From positions 1 through 64,000 of the IMG/VR virus record IMGVR_UViG_3300023170_002584: 64,000 bases of DNA; one strand, given 5' to 3'. Positions within the stretch are counted from its first letter, which is position 1. Each line of letters starts with the position of its first letter. Of the stretch, positions 44,260-52,030 are shown piece after piece. The notes beneath the pieces are model-generated. The model was not told the DNA's origin, made no database searches, and worked only from the letters and a program-made list of their open reading frames with translations. This DNA comes from a virus. A program made the translations under genes and the position numbers.

Positions 44260-44557
44260 TATGATCAATAATCCTGCTAATAATCCAGTTGATAATAGCC
44301 TTAGCGATCCACCACCAGATAACTGAAGGAATAAATCCGGCGGGACGATTAGTGAAATTTGCCTTAGTCTTAATATAACGATTGAACCTAAAGTAGAGTT
44401 CATTGTACGTCATAGTCTGGCAGTGATAAGATGTTAATCTGCCATAACATTCTCTTGCTGCCATAAAGGCGTCTTCAAAAATTACTTGCTTAACGTCATC
44501 ATTTGATGTTGCATCTGATTTTGATGCTACAATATAATCTATGTCTTCTGCTCTCAT
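44237..44557 (-). CDS. Unknown protein with Trp-rich membrane-like end
   Basis: A 106-residue protein. The end has a hydrophobic stretch (IPSVIWWWIAKAIINWIISR) that may be a membrane or amphipathic helix. The rest is soluble, with no known motif. The ATG at 44557 follows AAGGAAC and overlaps the phosphatase stop as ATGA. Convergent overlap with the nucleotidyltransferase gene. Confidence 0.75.
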   Translation of the reverse strand: MRAEDIDYIVASKSDATSNDDVKQVIFEDAFMAARECYGRLTSYHCQTMTYNELYFRFNRYIKTKANFTNRPAGFIPSVIWWWIAKAIINWIISRIIDHIMKHDRE

Positions 44558-45147
44558 GTGAGTTCCTTTTTTAGAGTGGGCCAAAGTTTATCTACTAATT
44601 TTTCACCTGCCGTGTTATCACTTGGATAATGAACTCCCATTAGCATCCTCGCCCTGCCAACATCTTTTAATGCAGATTTAAATTCAGCAGAATGTGACGG
44701 ATACTTCATTGATAGAATCTTTTCCGCCAATGCTGCAAAGGCTACATGTCCTGATGGATAAGCCATATACTTATGTGTTTTTGATGGTACATACTTGATT
44801 GATTTATCAAGAGCATATGGTCTTGGCCTTTTAAAATGACGTTTTAGCTTTAAAAGAATAGGCTGTAATACCTTATATGCCTTATCAAATTCAGCTTTTG
44901 GATATTCCAGTCCGTGCTTCTTAACAACATCTCGTAGAGTTGCCGCAGGATCATCATCAATCCTTTTAACTAACTCTAATTCTTCTGGAGATCTATTGTT
45001 CGCCATCTTCTTAACTTGACTTAGCTCACGTTTAGTTTGTTCGCTCGTATCAGACGGAGGACTAGGTAGTAATTTAGTCCAGTAATCAGTAACTTTTTGT
45101 GCAGCCCTCGCTTCTAGCAGTGCTAGATGTAACCGTTCGTATAGCAT
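44554..45147 (-). CDS. PAP2-type acid phosphatase
   Basis: A 197-residue phosphatase. The three PAP2 signature parts are present: KRHFKRPRPYAL (KxxxxxxRP), YPSGHVAFAAL (PSGH) and GRARMLMGVHYPSDN (SRxxxGxHxxxD, with Gly for Ser). It should remove phosphate from lipids or small molecules; there is no multi-span membrane part, so it resembles soluble class A acid phosphatases, though no signal peptide is seen. Adjacent to two DUF1501 genes. GGAG precedes the start. Confidence 0.87.
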   Translation of the reverse strand: MLYERLHLALLEARAAQKVTDYWTKLLPSPPSDTSEQTKRELSQVKKMANNRSPEELELVKRIDDDPAATLRDVVKKHGLEYPKAEFDKAYKVLQPILLKLKRHFKRPRPYALDKSIKYVPSKTHKYMAYPSGHVAFAALAEKILSMKYPSHSAEFKSALKDVGRARMLMGVHYPSDNTAGEKLVDKLWPTLKKELT

Positions 45148-45156
45148 TAAAAACTC

Positions 45157-46428
45157 CTAAGCAATAATGTCTTTAATAACTTCAGCAAAGTCAACAATCT
45201 CAATTGGTCTATCACCCGGAGCCATTAATTCCTTGTCTGGATTAATTCCCATTTGATGATAGATAGTGCCTGCCCAATGAGGAATTTCTACAGGATTTTG
45301 ATCTGGTTCAGATCCTGTAGCATCAGATGTTCCATAAGTAATTCCACCCTTGATTCCGCCACCAGCTAATACAGAGCTAAATACTCGCGGCCAATGGTCT
45401 CTTCCTGATGTATTGTTAATCTTAGGTGTTCTACCAAATTCAGAAACAACACAAACTAAAGTAGAGTCAAGCAATCCTCTTTCTGATAGATCAGAAATTA
45501 GGGCAGCAAAACCCTGATCGAACGCTGGCATTTGACTATTAATTCCATTGGCGATATTATCGTGCATATCCCATCCGCCATAAGTCATCGTGACAAATCT
45601 TGCTCCAGCTTCTACGAGTCTGCGTGATAGCAACATGCGTGCTCCAGCAGTGTTCTTACCATATCTCTCTCTGACTTCAGGAGATTCTTTTTCTAATTTA
45701 AAGGCTTCCTGTGCTTCTGTGCTAGAGATAAGATCATAGGCTTTATCATAAAATGTATTCATAGCCTTGACATTATCTGCATCTTTAGCTTTTTCTATGA
45801 AACTTTTATTTACAAGATCTAACGTGCTACGTCGTCTTGCAAATCTTGCCTGACCAATTTCGCTTGCCAAGTCTCTAACCTTAAAGTCATCTCTTGCTGG
45901 ATCAGAGCCTAAGCTAAATGGTCCATAAGAACTGCTAAGATATCCAGTTCCAGCAAATTCATTAGGCAGATTAGGAATGCAGATATAAGCCGGAAGGTTA
46001 TTTCTAGAACCAAACTCATGAGTCACCACAGCCCCTATAGACGGATAGTTTAGTGCTGGGCTTGGTCTATAACCAGTAAAGACATTATGCGTTCCTCGCT
46101 CGTGTGCGGCCTCTCCATGAGTCATACTACGTATGATTGTTAGCTTATCGGCAACGCCAGCGGTCTTAACTAACTTCTCATTAAGAAAAGTTCCAGCAAC
46201 ATTAGTTTGAATACTTGCCATTTGGCCTCTATATTCAACAGGTGCTAGTGGCTTAGGGTCAAAACTCTCCTGTGCAGCCATACCTCCGGGAAGGTAAATA
46301 AAGATTACGCTCTTAGCTGGACCTTCTACGCTTTCAAAGTTTTTAATATCCCCAAATAACTTTGGAGCCATAAAACTAAGTAATCCAGCCTTAAATAAAC
46401 TACGTCTTCCAATATGAGCATTAAACAT
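45157..46428 (-). CDS. DUF1501 family protein with Tat signal (copy 1)
   Basis: A 423-residue protein. The N-terminus has a twin-arginine signal, GRRSLFKAGLLSFMAP, so it should be exported folded. The DUF1501 core (alkaline-phosphatase/sulfatase-like superfamily) shows FIYLPGGMAAQESFDPKPLA, TYGGWDMHDN and SEFGRTPKINN followed by GRDHWP. DUF1501 proteins abound in Planctomycetes and have no established function. It ends nine bases before copy 2 begins its own gene in the same direction; good GGAG start. Confidence 0.92.
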   Translation of the reverse strand: MFNAHIGRRSLFKAGLLSFMAPKLFGDIKNFESVEGPAKSVIFIYLPGGMAAQESFDPKPLAPVEYRGQMASIQTNVAGTFLNEKLVKTAGVADKLTIIRSMTHGEAAHERGTHNVFTGYRPSPALNYPSIGAVVTHEFGSRNNLPAYICIPNLPNEFAGTGYLSSSYGPFSLGSDPARDDFKVRDLASEIGQARFARRRSTLDLVNKSFIEKAKDADNVKAMNTFYDKAYDLISSTEAQEAFKLEKESPEVRERYGKNTAGARMLLSRRLVEAGARFVTMTYGGWDMHDNIANGINSQMPAFDQGFAALISDLSERGLLDSTLVCVVSEFGRTPKINNTSGRDHWPRVFSSVLAGGGIKGGITYGTSDATGSEPDQNPVEIPHWAGTIYHQMGINPDKELMAPGDRPIEIVDFAEVIKDIIA

Positions 46429-46436
46429 AAAATCTC

Positions 46437-47690
46437 CTACGATAAAATGATTTTAGCTTCGCCATCAAGTAAATATCTTGGACGACCAGCCATATCAAAT
46501 CGCTGCTGCCTTCCATCAATTAACATGTGGTCAAAAATTGTAGCCTGTAAATCTAACGGTCCAAACTTATCACTCTTAGGTACATATGATCTATCGGCTT
46601 CGCCAATAGTTCTTCCTGATTGGTATTTGCCTCCAGCCATCATTAACGGAGTAATAGAAGGCCAATGGTCACGACCTGCTGTTGCATTGATCTTAGTTCT
46701 TCCAAATTCTCCAGTAACAACAACTAATACCTCTTCATTAATTCCACGATCCCACAAATCTTGTAAAAGACCAGAGATTGCTTTATCAATTGGAGGTACT
46801 CTCTTTTTAATGCCATCTGAGATATTGTTATGCATATCCCATCCGCCATAGTGTATTGTAACAAACTTGGTTCCATTTTCAACTAATCTTCTGGCTAAAA
46901 TCATTTGTTCGCCAATATCATTAGCTTTTTCTGAACCATAGATTTTCCTAGTGTCATCAGATTCTTGCTTGAGATCAAATGCATCTTTTGCAGATCCTAA
47001 TATAACATTATAGGCTTGATCTTTATAAAATCCAACAGATTTTGCTGATCTACTATTGATTTTTTGACCAAGACTGTCAATGCTATTTAGAAGTTCTCGT
47101 CTATTATTAAATCTCTCCATCTCAATTCTTGGAGAGAGATTATCCTTTGCTGATGGATCAAAAGGCTTATAAGCTCCACCAAGCCATGCTGGATCTTCAC
47201 CATCAATTTTGCCTTGTTTCACATAACATGGCATACCATTGGCGGGATGATTAGCTCCGTAAATAGCAGAAACTAATGATCCAAATGAAGGCATTTTAGA
47301 TATAGCGGTTTGTGTTCTTTCTTTATTATAATGTCCAGTCATCATAAAGTGAGTAGCCTGTAGATGAGCAGAGTCTCCATGACTAAATGAATTGACGACA
47401 TTCAACTTACTTGTATGTTTAGCAAGTTCTGTCCAGTTGGCACCAAGATTAATGTTAGTTGATGCACAATAATTAGATCCATCAACAGGTCGCCATTCGG
47501 CAGGAACTGTATCTGTTGGTGCATGGAATGTTTCAAATTGTGCTGGGCCTCCACCAAGCCATATCCAGATCACTGACTTACTATTTGTATCCTGATGAAA
47601 GGCTGCGTCTGTAAATCCAGCTATTGACATTGCTGTACTTATAGATCCAATCTTTAAGAAAGATCTTCTGCCAAAATCAAATGTTATCAT
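46437..47690 (-). CDS. DUF1501 family protein with Tat signal (copy 2)
   Basis: A 417-residue paralogue. The Tat motif is ideal (GRRSFLKIGSIST). Core motifs are WIWLGGGPAQFETFHAPTD, IHYGGWDMHNN and GEFGRTKINATAGRDHWPS. Compared with copies 1 and 3 it lacks the Pro in FGRTP. The two adjacent copies are diverged, so they are not a recent duplication. It overlaps the small lipoprotein-like gene upstream by 14 bases. Confidence 0.92.
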   Translation of the reverse strand: MITFDFGRRSFLKIGSISTAMSIAGFTDAAFHQDTNSKSVIWIWLGGGPAQFETFHAPTDTVPAEWRPVDGSNYCASTNINLGANWTELAKHTSKLNVVNSFSHGDSAHLQATHFMMTGHYNKERTQTAISKMPSFGSLVSAIYGANHPANGMPCYVKQGKIDGEDPAWLGGAYKPFDPSAKDNLSPRIEMERFNNRRELLNSIDSLGQKINSRSAKSVGFYKDQAYNVILGSAKDAFDLKQESDDTRKIYGSEKANDIGEQMILARRLVENGTKFVTIHYGGWDMHNNISDGIKKRVPPIDKAISGLLQDLWDRGINEEVLVVVTGEFGRTKINATAGRDHWPSITPLMMAGGKYQSGRTIGEADRSYVPKSDKFGPLDLQATIFDHMLIDGRQQRFDMAGRPRYLLDGEAKIILS

Positions 47691-47877
47691 TGTTTTTCTC
47701 CAGAATTAAGGCGAGGTTTGAGTTTGGTGGGAATGGTGAGGATTGTTGCAGTGGGACAGCAACTGGAACAGGAACCTGCTTAATAATTACAGGTACATGT
47801 CTATGATTTTCCCAGACAATATAGCTAATTAAACAAATGCATCCAGACAATAGAAATCCCAGTGTAAAATTTTTCAT
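47677..47877 (-). CDS. Small lipoprotein or membrane-anchored protein
   Basis: A 66-residue protein. The N-terminus KNFTLGFLLSGCICLIS is a signal peptide or membrane helix with a lipobox-like LSGC. The rest is Pro- and Val-rich (IIKQVPVPVAVPLQQSSPFP), a periplasmic spanin-like feature. GAGGGAG precedes the start. Being upstream of the exported DUF1501 genes suggests a shared envelope role. Confidence 0.75.
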   Translation of the reverse strand: MKNFTLGFLLSGCICLISYIVWENHRHVPVIIKQVPVPVAVPLQQSSPFPPNSNLALILEKNNDNI

Positions 47878-47952
47878 GGCAAGTCTCCCTCAACTTTTCT
47901 GTATAGGCAAAACACAAGATCAAAGCCTGTCTTATAGTATACGCCATGAAAT

Positions 47953-48447
47953 TCATTGTATGTACTTGGACCATTCATGCGGGACGGATTCGCATAAGAT
48001 CATTTTGCTAAATGGTTTTGGCTTGACTAGCAAAGTCATGCGTGCCTGCTCTAAGGTTTTATCGCCCTTAGATGTATTGCATTTTCTACAGCATGATACT
48101 TGATTTTCCCAAGTGTTTGCCGCTGCCTTATTTGGGAACTTGCTAACAGGAATAATATGATCTATCGTAAATGTTTCTGGAGATAAATTCACTCCACAAT
48201 AGCCGCACTTATTGTTGTCTCTAAGTCTAATAGATCTTTTGGTAGGAACTGTTTTTTTATTAATGACAATGTACTTAGAATATATCATCACCGCCGGAAT
48301 TGGCATTGAGCCATTAATCGTTGTAATACTGTTAATATAATAAGAAAGAGCCGTAACATTGGAATTATTAAGATCCAACATTACGGCCCTTCTGCCTGAT
48401 ACAACAGACAATGGCCGAGCATTGGCATTTAAAATTAGAGTTTTCAT
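47953..48447 (-). CDS. HNH endonuclease
   Basis: A 164-residue HNH nuclease. NNKCGYCGVNL gives the first zinc pair, FTIDHIIPVSKFP the catalytic His and Asp, NTWENQVSCCRKCNTSKGD the Asn and second Cys pair. The N-terminal 80 residues (LILNANARPLSVVSGRRAVM) match the HNH-associated domain of phage and bacterial homologues. It may be a free-standing homing nuclease or packaging-linked nuclease. GGAACT precedes the start. Confidence 0.9.
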   Translation of the reverse strand: MKTLILNANARPLSVVSGRRAVMLDLNNSNVTALSYYINSITTINGSMPIPAVMIYSKYIVINKKTVPTKRSIRLRDNNKCGYCGVNLSPETFTIDHIIPVSKFPNKAAANTWENQVSCCRKCNTSKGDKTLEQARMTLLVKPKPFSKMILCESVPHEWSKYIQ

Positions 48448-48629
48448 CTAAAAGTTCCCACGTTATTCCTTTGCATAAGCTCTGATATCTTCTCTAGATC
48501 CGCAGGACTTAGACCAGTCCTATAAAGCGGGTCGCATCCATATTGAATAAATCTTTCATTATTAATCCATCCAACAACTCTATTCTCATGATCAAGAACT
48601 TTTGTCTTATCTTTGCTGATCCTGAACAT
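48444..48629 (-). CDS. Unknown small protein
   Basis: A 61-residue protein starting MFRISKDKTKVLDHENRVVG, mixed charged and hydrophobic, no recognised motif. The ATG at 48629 has GGAG seven bases upstream; it lies 23 bases inside the dCMP deaminase end and overlaps the HNH gene as ATGA, so it is coupled to both. Confidence 0.72.
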   Translation of the reverse strand: MFRISKDKTKVLDHENRVVGWINNERFIQYGCDPLYRTGLSPADLEKISELMQRNNVGTFR

Positions 48630-49131
48630 CTTTATCTCCATCCATATCCCTAACGAATAAAACATACTTTTTAGGTATGTAGACTATAGATATTTTATCC
48701 TTGATTAGCCTTAAAATCTGCGAATAATTTTCAGAATAGATATCCATTTTAGGATTTGATGCATCTGTGAATTTGATTTCACTTATTCCGCATTGATATA
48801 TCATTTGCAGACAGTCAAGACATGGTATTGCTGTTATATATGCTGTAGCTCCTAGAGTACTTCTACCAAGTCTTGAACAATTGTAAATAGCATTAGCCTC
48901 TGCGTGAATCATGAAAGGATATTTTTGAGGTCTAACCCTTGGTAGTATAGTATCATCAATATCCCTGATGAATCCATTATATCCTGTAGATAATGAAGTT
49001 TTATCTTTTACAAGGACGCATCCACATTTAGTTTGACTATCATGACTGTTAAAACTCCAAAGAATTGCTTCTCTGAAGAAAATTTTATCCCACTTAGTTG
49101 CTTCCTTTTGGATTTTAATATATTCTTCCAT
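48607..49131 (-). CDS. dCMP deaminase family protein
   Basis: A 174-residue zinc deaminase that would convert dCMP to dUMP for ThyX. The zinc site is IHAEANAIYNCSR (HAE) and AIPCLDCLQMI (PCxxC). CGCVLVKD and STGYNGF are the usual N-terminal blocks. I start at the ATG at 49131 after GGAG; upstream codons to 49218 run into the tmRNA gene and are rejected. Confidence 0.88.
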   Translation of the reverse strand: MEEYIKIQKEATKWDKIFFREAILWSFNSHDSQTKCGCVLVKDKTSLSTGYNGFIRDIDDTILPRVRPQKYPFMIHAEANAIYNCSRLGRSTLGATAYITAIPCLDCLQMIYQCGISEIKFTDASNPKMDIYSENYSQILRLIKDKISIVYIPKKYVLFVRDMDGDKDVQDQQR

Positions 49132-49153
49132 AGCTATAATCTCCAGTGAAAGG

Positions 49154-49186
49154 AAAAAATGCCCGTTTGGATAGCAAGGGCGGGCA
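49154..49186 (-). terminator. Terminator after the tmRNA
   Basis: Minus strand TGCCCG (49186-49181) pairs with CGGGCA (49165-49160) and is followed by TTTTTT. It marks the 3' end of the permuted tmRNA transcript. Confidence 0.75.
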
Positions 49187-49201
49187 ACCCCCCGTGACTG
49201 C

Positions 49202-49231
49202 CTAAGCAGCCAACGCAAAACTAGGTTTTGC
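49202..49231 (-). other. tmRNA tag-peptide reading frame
   Basis: Resume codon GCA at 49231-49229 is followed by codons for KPSFALAA and a TAG stop at 49204-49202. The ALAA ending is the standard proteolysis signal. The first 17 bases form a self-complementary GCAAAA...TTTTGC hairpin. Confidence 0.88.
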
Positions 49232-49322
49232 AGTTATTGTCTGTCGATTTTTTAGCTGGCCCTTCGACAAACCAGCACATGCAGTCATCACCTACGCAAC
49301 CAGTCGATACCATTACGCCCCC

Positions 49323-49442
49323 GTCAGAAACACACTATCTTACCGTCATAAGTAGTCCGTCAACTAGATGCTTTGAGTACGTGGTTACATCTAGGAGGAT
49401 TTGAACCTCACATAGACCGTATTCAACATCCTAGTGTGCTTC
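49323..49442 (-). other. Spacer between the two tmRNA pieces
   Basis: 120 bases that must be cut out. The ends, 49432-49442 and 49327-49337, pair over 11 positions with one G-U, bringing the CCA end next to the 5' end. Inside are an eight-pair hairpin (49364-49394) and a T-arm-like GAGG-TTCAAAT-CCTC. Confidence 0.75.
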
Positions 49443-49524
49443 TGGTGGAGGCGGCGAGAATCGAACTCGCGTCCTGTGTTGTTTCACTAACAACGTCTAC
49501 ATGTTTATTCCGGCGAACCGGAAG

Positions 49525-49596
49525 CTCCGAAAATAGGACTCGAACCTATAACCCATCGGTTAACAGCCGATTGCTCTACCATTGAGCTATTTCGGA
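49525..49596 (-). tRNA. tRNA-Asn (GTT)
   Basis: A full cloverleaf: acceptor TCCGAAA/TTTCGGA, D-arm GCTC/GAGC, anticodon arm ATCGG-CTGTTAA-CCGAT and T-arm ATAGG/CCTAT. CCA is not encoded. It abuts the tmRNA acceptor piece with no spacer. Confidence 0.95.
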
Positions 49597-49597
49597 T

Positions 49598-49678
49598 TAC
49601 CGGAGACAGGACTTGAACCTGCACGCCTTGCGGCACTAGATCCTAAATCTAGCGTGTCTGCCATTTCACCACTCCGGC
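49598..49678 (-). tRNA. tRNA-Leu (TAG)
   Basis: Acceptor GCCGGAG/CTCCGGT, anticodon arm CTAGA-TTTAGGA-TCTAG, long variable arm (GCCGCAAGGC) of class II, T-loop TTCAAGT. CCA not encoded. Confidence 0.95.
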
Positions 49679-49684
49679 ATTACA

Positions 49685-49756
49685 TTACCTCGCAGGGACT
49701 TGAACCCCAACTAGCAGAACCAAAATCTGCTGTGCTACCGATTACACCACAAGGTA
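49685..49756 (-). tRNA. tRNA-Gln (TTG)
   Basis: Acceptor TACCTTG/CGAGGTA (one G-U), anticodon arm GCAGA-TTTTGGT-TCTGC, T-arm GGGG-TTCAAGT-CCC. CCA not encoded. First gene of the first tRNA cluster. Confidence 0.95.
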
Positions 49757-49760
49757 TTAA

Positions 49761-50099
49761 TTAATCCTCCGTATCTCTTTTTCCTCTAACAATTTCTTTT
49801 CCCTTATCTGTTAGATGAAAATAAAACTCACCGTCTTCACCAATAGTATAATCAATAATCTCTTTCTTCATTAGTTCTTGAAGATCATCTGATATATCTT
49901 GTTCTTCTTCTGGTTCTTGTAAAATATTCATCTGATATTCAAGTATCTCATAGAAAACGATATCTTCATCTTCATCATTTGTCAATTCTTCTCTATGCTG
50001 TTCTGCCAGTTCCTCATTATCAAAAACGCCAAGAAGGGCCACAGATCCATCCTTCTTAGCATCGGGCATCATATATTCAACTAAAACATAGACAACCAT
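49761..50099 (-). CDS. Unknown acidic protein
   Basis: A 112-residue protein starting MVVYVLVEYMMPDAKKDG; the middle is very acidic (TNDEDEDIVFYEILEY, EPEEEQDISDD), and the end (FHLTDKGKEIVRGK) looks like a winged-helix tip. No family assigned. GGTAAATTACT precedes the ATG. Confidence 0.75.
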   Translation of the reverse strand: MVVYVLVEYMMPDAKKDGSVALLGVFDNEELAEQHREELTNDEDEDIVFYEILEYQMNILQEPEEEQDISDDLQELMKKEIIDYTIGEDGEFYFHLTDKGKEIVRGKRDTED

Positions 50100-50112
50100 A
50101 GTAATTTACCCC

Positions 50113-50355
50113 TTAAAGAAATACGTAGCCAATCGCGAGTGATCCAAATGCTATTAAGGATAGAATTATCCAAGATCCTATCACTCTTATTTTCATAGCA
50201 TGAGAGTAGTACAAAGCGGCTTTTTCTACAATCTCGTCCATTTCATCTTCAGTTAATCCTTCCATTGTTAGAAGGAAATGTAGTTGAGTATAATTAATCT
50301 TTCCCATTAAATATTTATAAGTAACGATCCAAGATTTTTCACTGATAACTGTCAT
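50113..50355 (-). CDS. Small protein with C-terminal membrane anchor
   Basis: An 80-residue protein: a soluble helical part with an acidic stretch (TEDEMDEIVEKAALYY), then one membrane segment at the end (VIGSWIILSLIAFGSLAIGY). Tail-anchored topology. No known family. Confidence 0.75.
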   Translation of the reverse strand: MTVISEKSWIVTYKYLMGKINYTQLHFLLTMEGLTEDEMDEIVEKAALYYSHAMKIRVIGSWIILSLIAFGSLAIGYVFL

Positions 50356-50560
50356 ATATTTTATCCATAAATTTATCGTATTGATTTGCTGCTTTTAAGT
50401 TTGTCCTAATTTTATCATACAGCTTCTTTGGAAGTATGATCATACCACTTTCTAAGAACTTGTCAATAGGAATCTGTTTGCTTTTTCCACTTGGTCCTTG
50501 AACTGTTAATTTGTCATCAGAAGTTTTTAATATAAACTCATCAATTATTGTTTTGATCAT
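50339..50560 (-). CDS. Unknown small protein
   Basis: A 73-residue soluble protein (MIKTIIDEFILKTSDDKLTV) rich in Lys and Ile. No motif seen. Coupled to both membrane protein neighbours (ATGA with the upstream gene, 17-base overlap downstream). Confidence 0.7.
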   Translation of the reverse strand: MIKTIIDEFILKTSDDKLTVQGPSGKSKQIPIDKFLESGMIILPKKLYDKIRTNLKAANQYDKFMDKIYDSYQ

Positions 50561-50958
50561 TTTATTAAATCTTTCCAGAAATCAATAAACATTCTCCAAA
50601 CAACAGAATCAATTTCAAATAACTCTCCACCGCTCCAATTTAGATAATAGAACAGCCATGTCTGGAATATGAATATTATTATAATTATTATATCAATGTA
50701 GCTTAAAACCTTTTTAGGAAGCCAAGGCTTATTTTTTCTGGCAAGAGCCATGTAAAACAAAAGGCAGGCTACTAAGCATGTTAGTATCAATTTAATTGAC
50801 AGGAAAAAACTTAATCCAAATGTGGTAATGAGGAATAGTGATATTGGATTTTTTTCTAAAACTACAATTGTACTTCTTGTTAAGTACGTAATTACCGTAT
50901 CAAATATGCCAACAAAAGTAATCCACAAGATGAATCCCAAGTGCAGGAAAAACTTCAT
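50557..50958 (-). CDS. Integral membrane protein, about four segments
   Basis: A 133-residue protein with hydrophobic segments at about 3-26, 42-55, 57-70 and 88-108 (for example IDIIIIIIFIFQTWLFYYL). It has no recognised catalytic motif; the FDTVITY start resembles small DUF5658-like membrane proteins. First of a small membrane-protein group. Confidence 0.78.
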   Translation of the reverse strand: MKFFLHLGFILWITFVGIFDTVITYLTRSTIVVLEKNPISLFLITTFGLSFFLSIKLILTCLVACLLFYMALARKNKPWLPKKVLSYIDIIIIIIFIFQTWLFYYLNWSGGELFEIDSVVWRMFIDFWKDLIK

Positions 50959-51001
50959 GACTTGTGCTCCACTGAATGGTTAAAAGATGACCCTCCAGCA
51001 A

Positions 51002-51029
51002 AGTATACTCCATGAATTAGCTATGACCA
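51002..51029 (-). promoter_or_regulatory. Candidate promoter before the membrane-protein group
   Basis: Minus strand TGGTCA (51024-51029), 16-base spacer, TATACT (51002-51007), 45 bases before the ATG at 50958. Four of six -35 bases match; spacing equals that of the stronger promoters at 53.0, 54.5 and 56.8 kb. Confidence 0.42.
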
Positions 51030-51617
51030 CTTCTCCTCTGTGAACCAGTCAATAAACCTTTCTTGCTTCAGAATGATTCCGGGTTTATTTCCCATGTAAT
51101 ATATCGACTCAATCTTGTTGTTGTCTTCAGCATATTCCAAAAAATATCGTACTTGTCCGGGAGACATTAGGCTCCATCTTAGAATATCTGATATAGATTC
51201 TATCTTAGCAATATGTCTTGTCAAGTTATAATCTTTAGGCTTTTTCAAGTCCATCGTTTTTTCTGACGGATAGATAAATAAGATTCCGGCATTTTCCTTA
51301 ATATATGATTTTAGATCTGCAACCTTTAGGGTGAGTTTTCCAAATGTTGGAACCCATTTAATTTCTAAAGGCATGTCAGAAATATCCAATGAATGATAGG
51401 ACAGGTCAACCATGTAGTCAGCACCAGCAGTATTTCCTTTAGCAATAAACGCACCTTCATTATCTACTCCATTGTCTCTGGGATTAGTTACATTGATATA
51501 GTCAAGTGGTTGACATATATCCATCCACTTATTAAAGAAATACTTTTCTATCTGCGTGCTAAAGTAAATATCCTTCTTGAAAGTATTTACATCTCTATGG
51601 TCAAACCTGCGACTCAT
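51021..51617 (-). CDS. PD-(D/E)XK nuclease-like protein
   Basis: A 198-residue protein. GADYMVDLSYHS, about 12 residues on PLEIKWVPTFGKLTL, gives the D...ExK arrangement of restriction-enzyme-fold nucleases, and IKENAGILFIYP is the following strand. The C-terminus is an unassigned wing. A phage repair, resolvase or restriction-like nuclease are all possible. Overlaps the gene upstream as ATGA. Confidence 0.7.
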   Translation of the reverse strand: MSRRFDHRDVNTFKKDIYFSTQIEKYFFNKWMDICQPLDYINVTNPRDNGVDNEGAFIAKGNTAGADYMVDLSYHSLDISDMPLEIKWVPTFGKLTLKVADLKSYIKENAGILFIYPSEKTMDLKKPKDYNLTRHIAKIESISDILRWSLMSPGQVRYFLEYAEDNNKIESIYYMGNKPGIILKQERFIDWFTEEKWS

Positions 51618-51859
51618 GCTACCCTCCTTCTTTTACCTGATGACTCGATTTTTCCTATAAAACATAGGAAGCATAATGGTGGTGGAAAAATATCAAACAC
51701 TCTCTTAAAATGTCGAATCTTCCCATTCCTATCTCTTAGCATGTAATGCTTGATATCTTTGCCCTTTGGTCCAAGTTCACTACTGTAAACAAAGATCTTG
51801 CCTCCATAAAATAATCTAAGTATCAAGGCCCAGCAGTAACAATTTCCAATGCAGTACAT
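51614..51859 (-). CDS. Unknown small basic protein with Cys/Trp-rich N-terminus
   Basis: An 81-residue protein, MYCIGNCYCWALILRLFYGG at the start, then a charged middle (PKGKDIKHYMLRDRNGKIRH) and a hydrophobic DIFPPPLCFLCFIG. Two CxC/CxxC-like patches could bind metal. GGAG precedes the start. Confidence 0.72.
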   Translation of the reverse strand: MYCIGNCYCWALILRLFYGGKIFVYSSELGPKGKDIKHYMLRDRNGKIRHFKRVFDIFPPPLCFLCFIGKIESSGKRRRVA

Positions 51860-51862
51860 AAA

Positions 51863-52030
51863 TCACTCCATTCCTTTTTCAAGCAATTCTAAGATAAACT
51901 TACAATGCCATTGAACAGTTTCACCCTTAACAAGAGTGATCCAATCCTCGTGCTTACGAGAACTTTCGTTTTGTTCTTCAAGTGTTTCGATTTCAGAAAT
52001 CAAGTAATCTTTTAGTTCTTCAAGCGTCAT
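51863..52030 (-). CDS. Unknown small helical protein
   Basis: A 55-residue protein starting MTLEELKDYLISEIETLEEQ; mostly charged amphipathic helix ending LELLEKGME. No known family. It overlaps the gene upstream by 11 bases and fills an otherwise empty space. Confidence 0.72.
   Translation of the reverse strand: MTLEELKDYLISEIETLEEQNESSRKHEDWITLVKGETVQWHCKFILELLEKGME

Larger units (their letters stand above)
49187..49524 (-). ncRNA. ssrA: Circularly permuted (two-piece) tmRNA
   Basis: On the minus strand the 3' half comes first. The acceptor piece (49524-49443) begins with a UUCG-capped hairpin (49508-49523) and ends with the tmRNA T-arm and acceptor, GTTCGATTCTCGCCGCC then TCCACCA. After a 120-base spacer the coding piece starts at 49322 with the classic GGGGGCGTAATGGTATCGAC. 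GGGGGCG pairs with CGCCTCC over seven pairs including G3:U70, the alanine identity pair. The tag reading frame is at 49231-49202 and encodes AKPSFALAA then TAG. The stop codon lies in a small hairpin. The RNA would rescue stalled ribosomes and tag proteins for ClpXP-type proteases. Confidence 0.93.

Noticed and set aside
49141-49218. Longer dCMP deaminase start
   Set aside because: The extra codons run through the tmRNA 3' part and terminator; a good start with GGAG exists at 49131.
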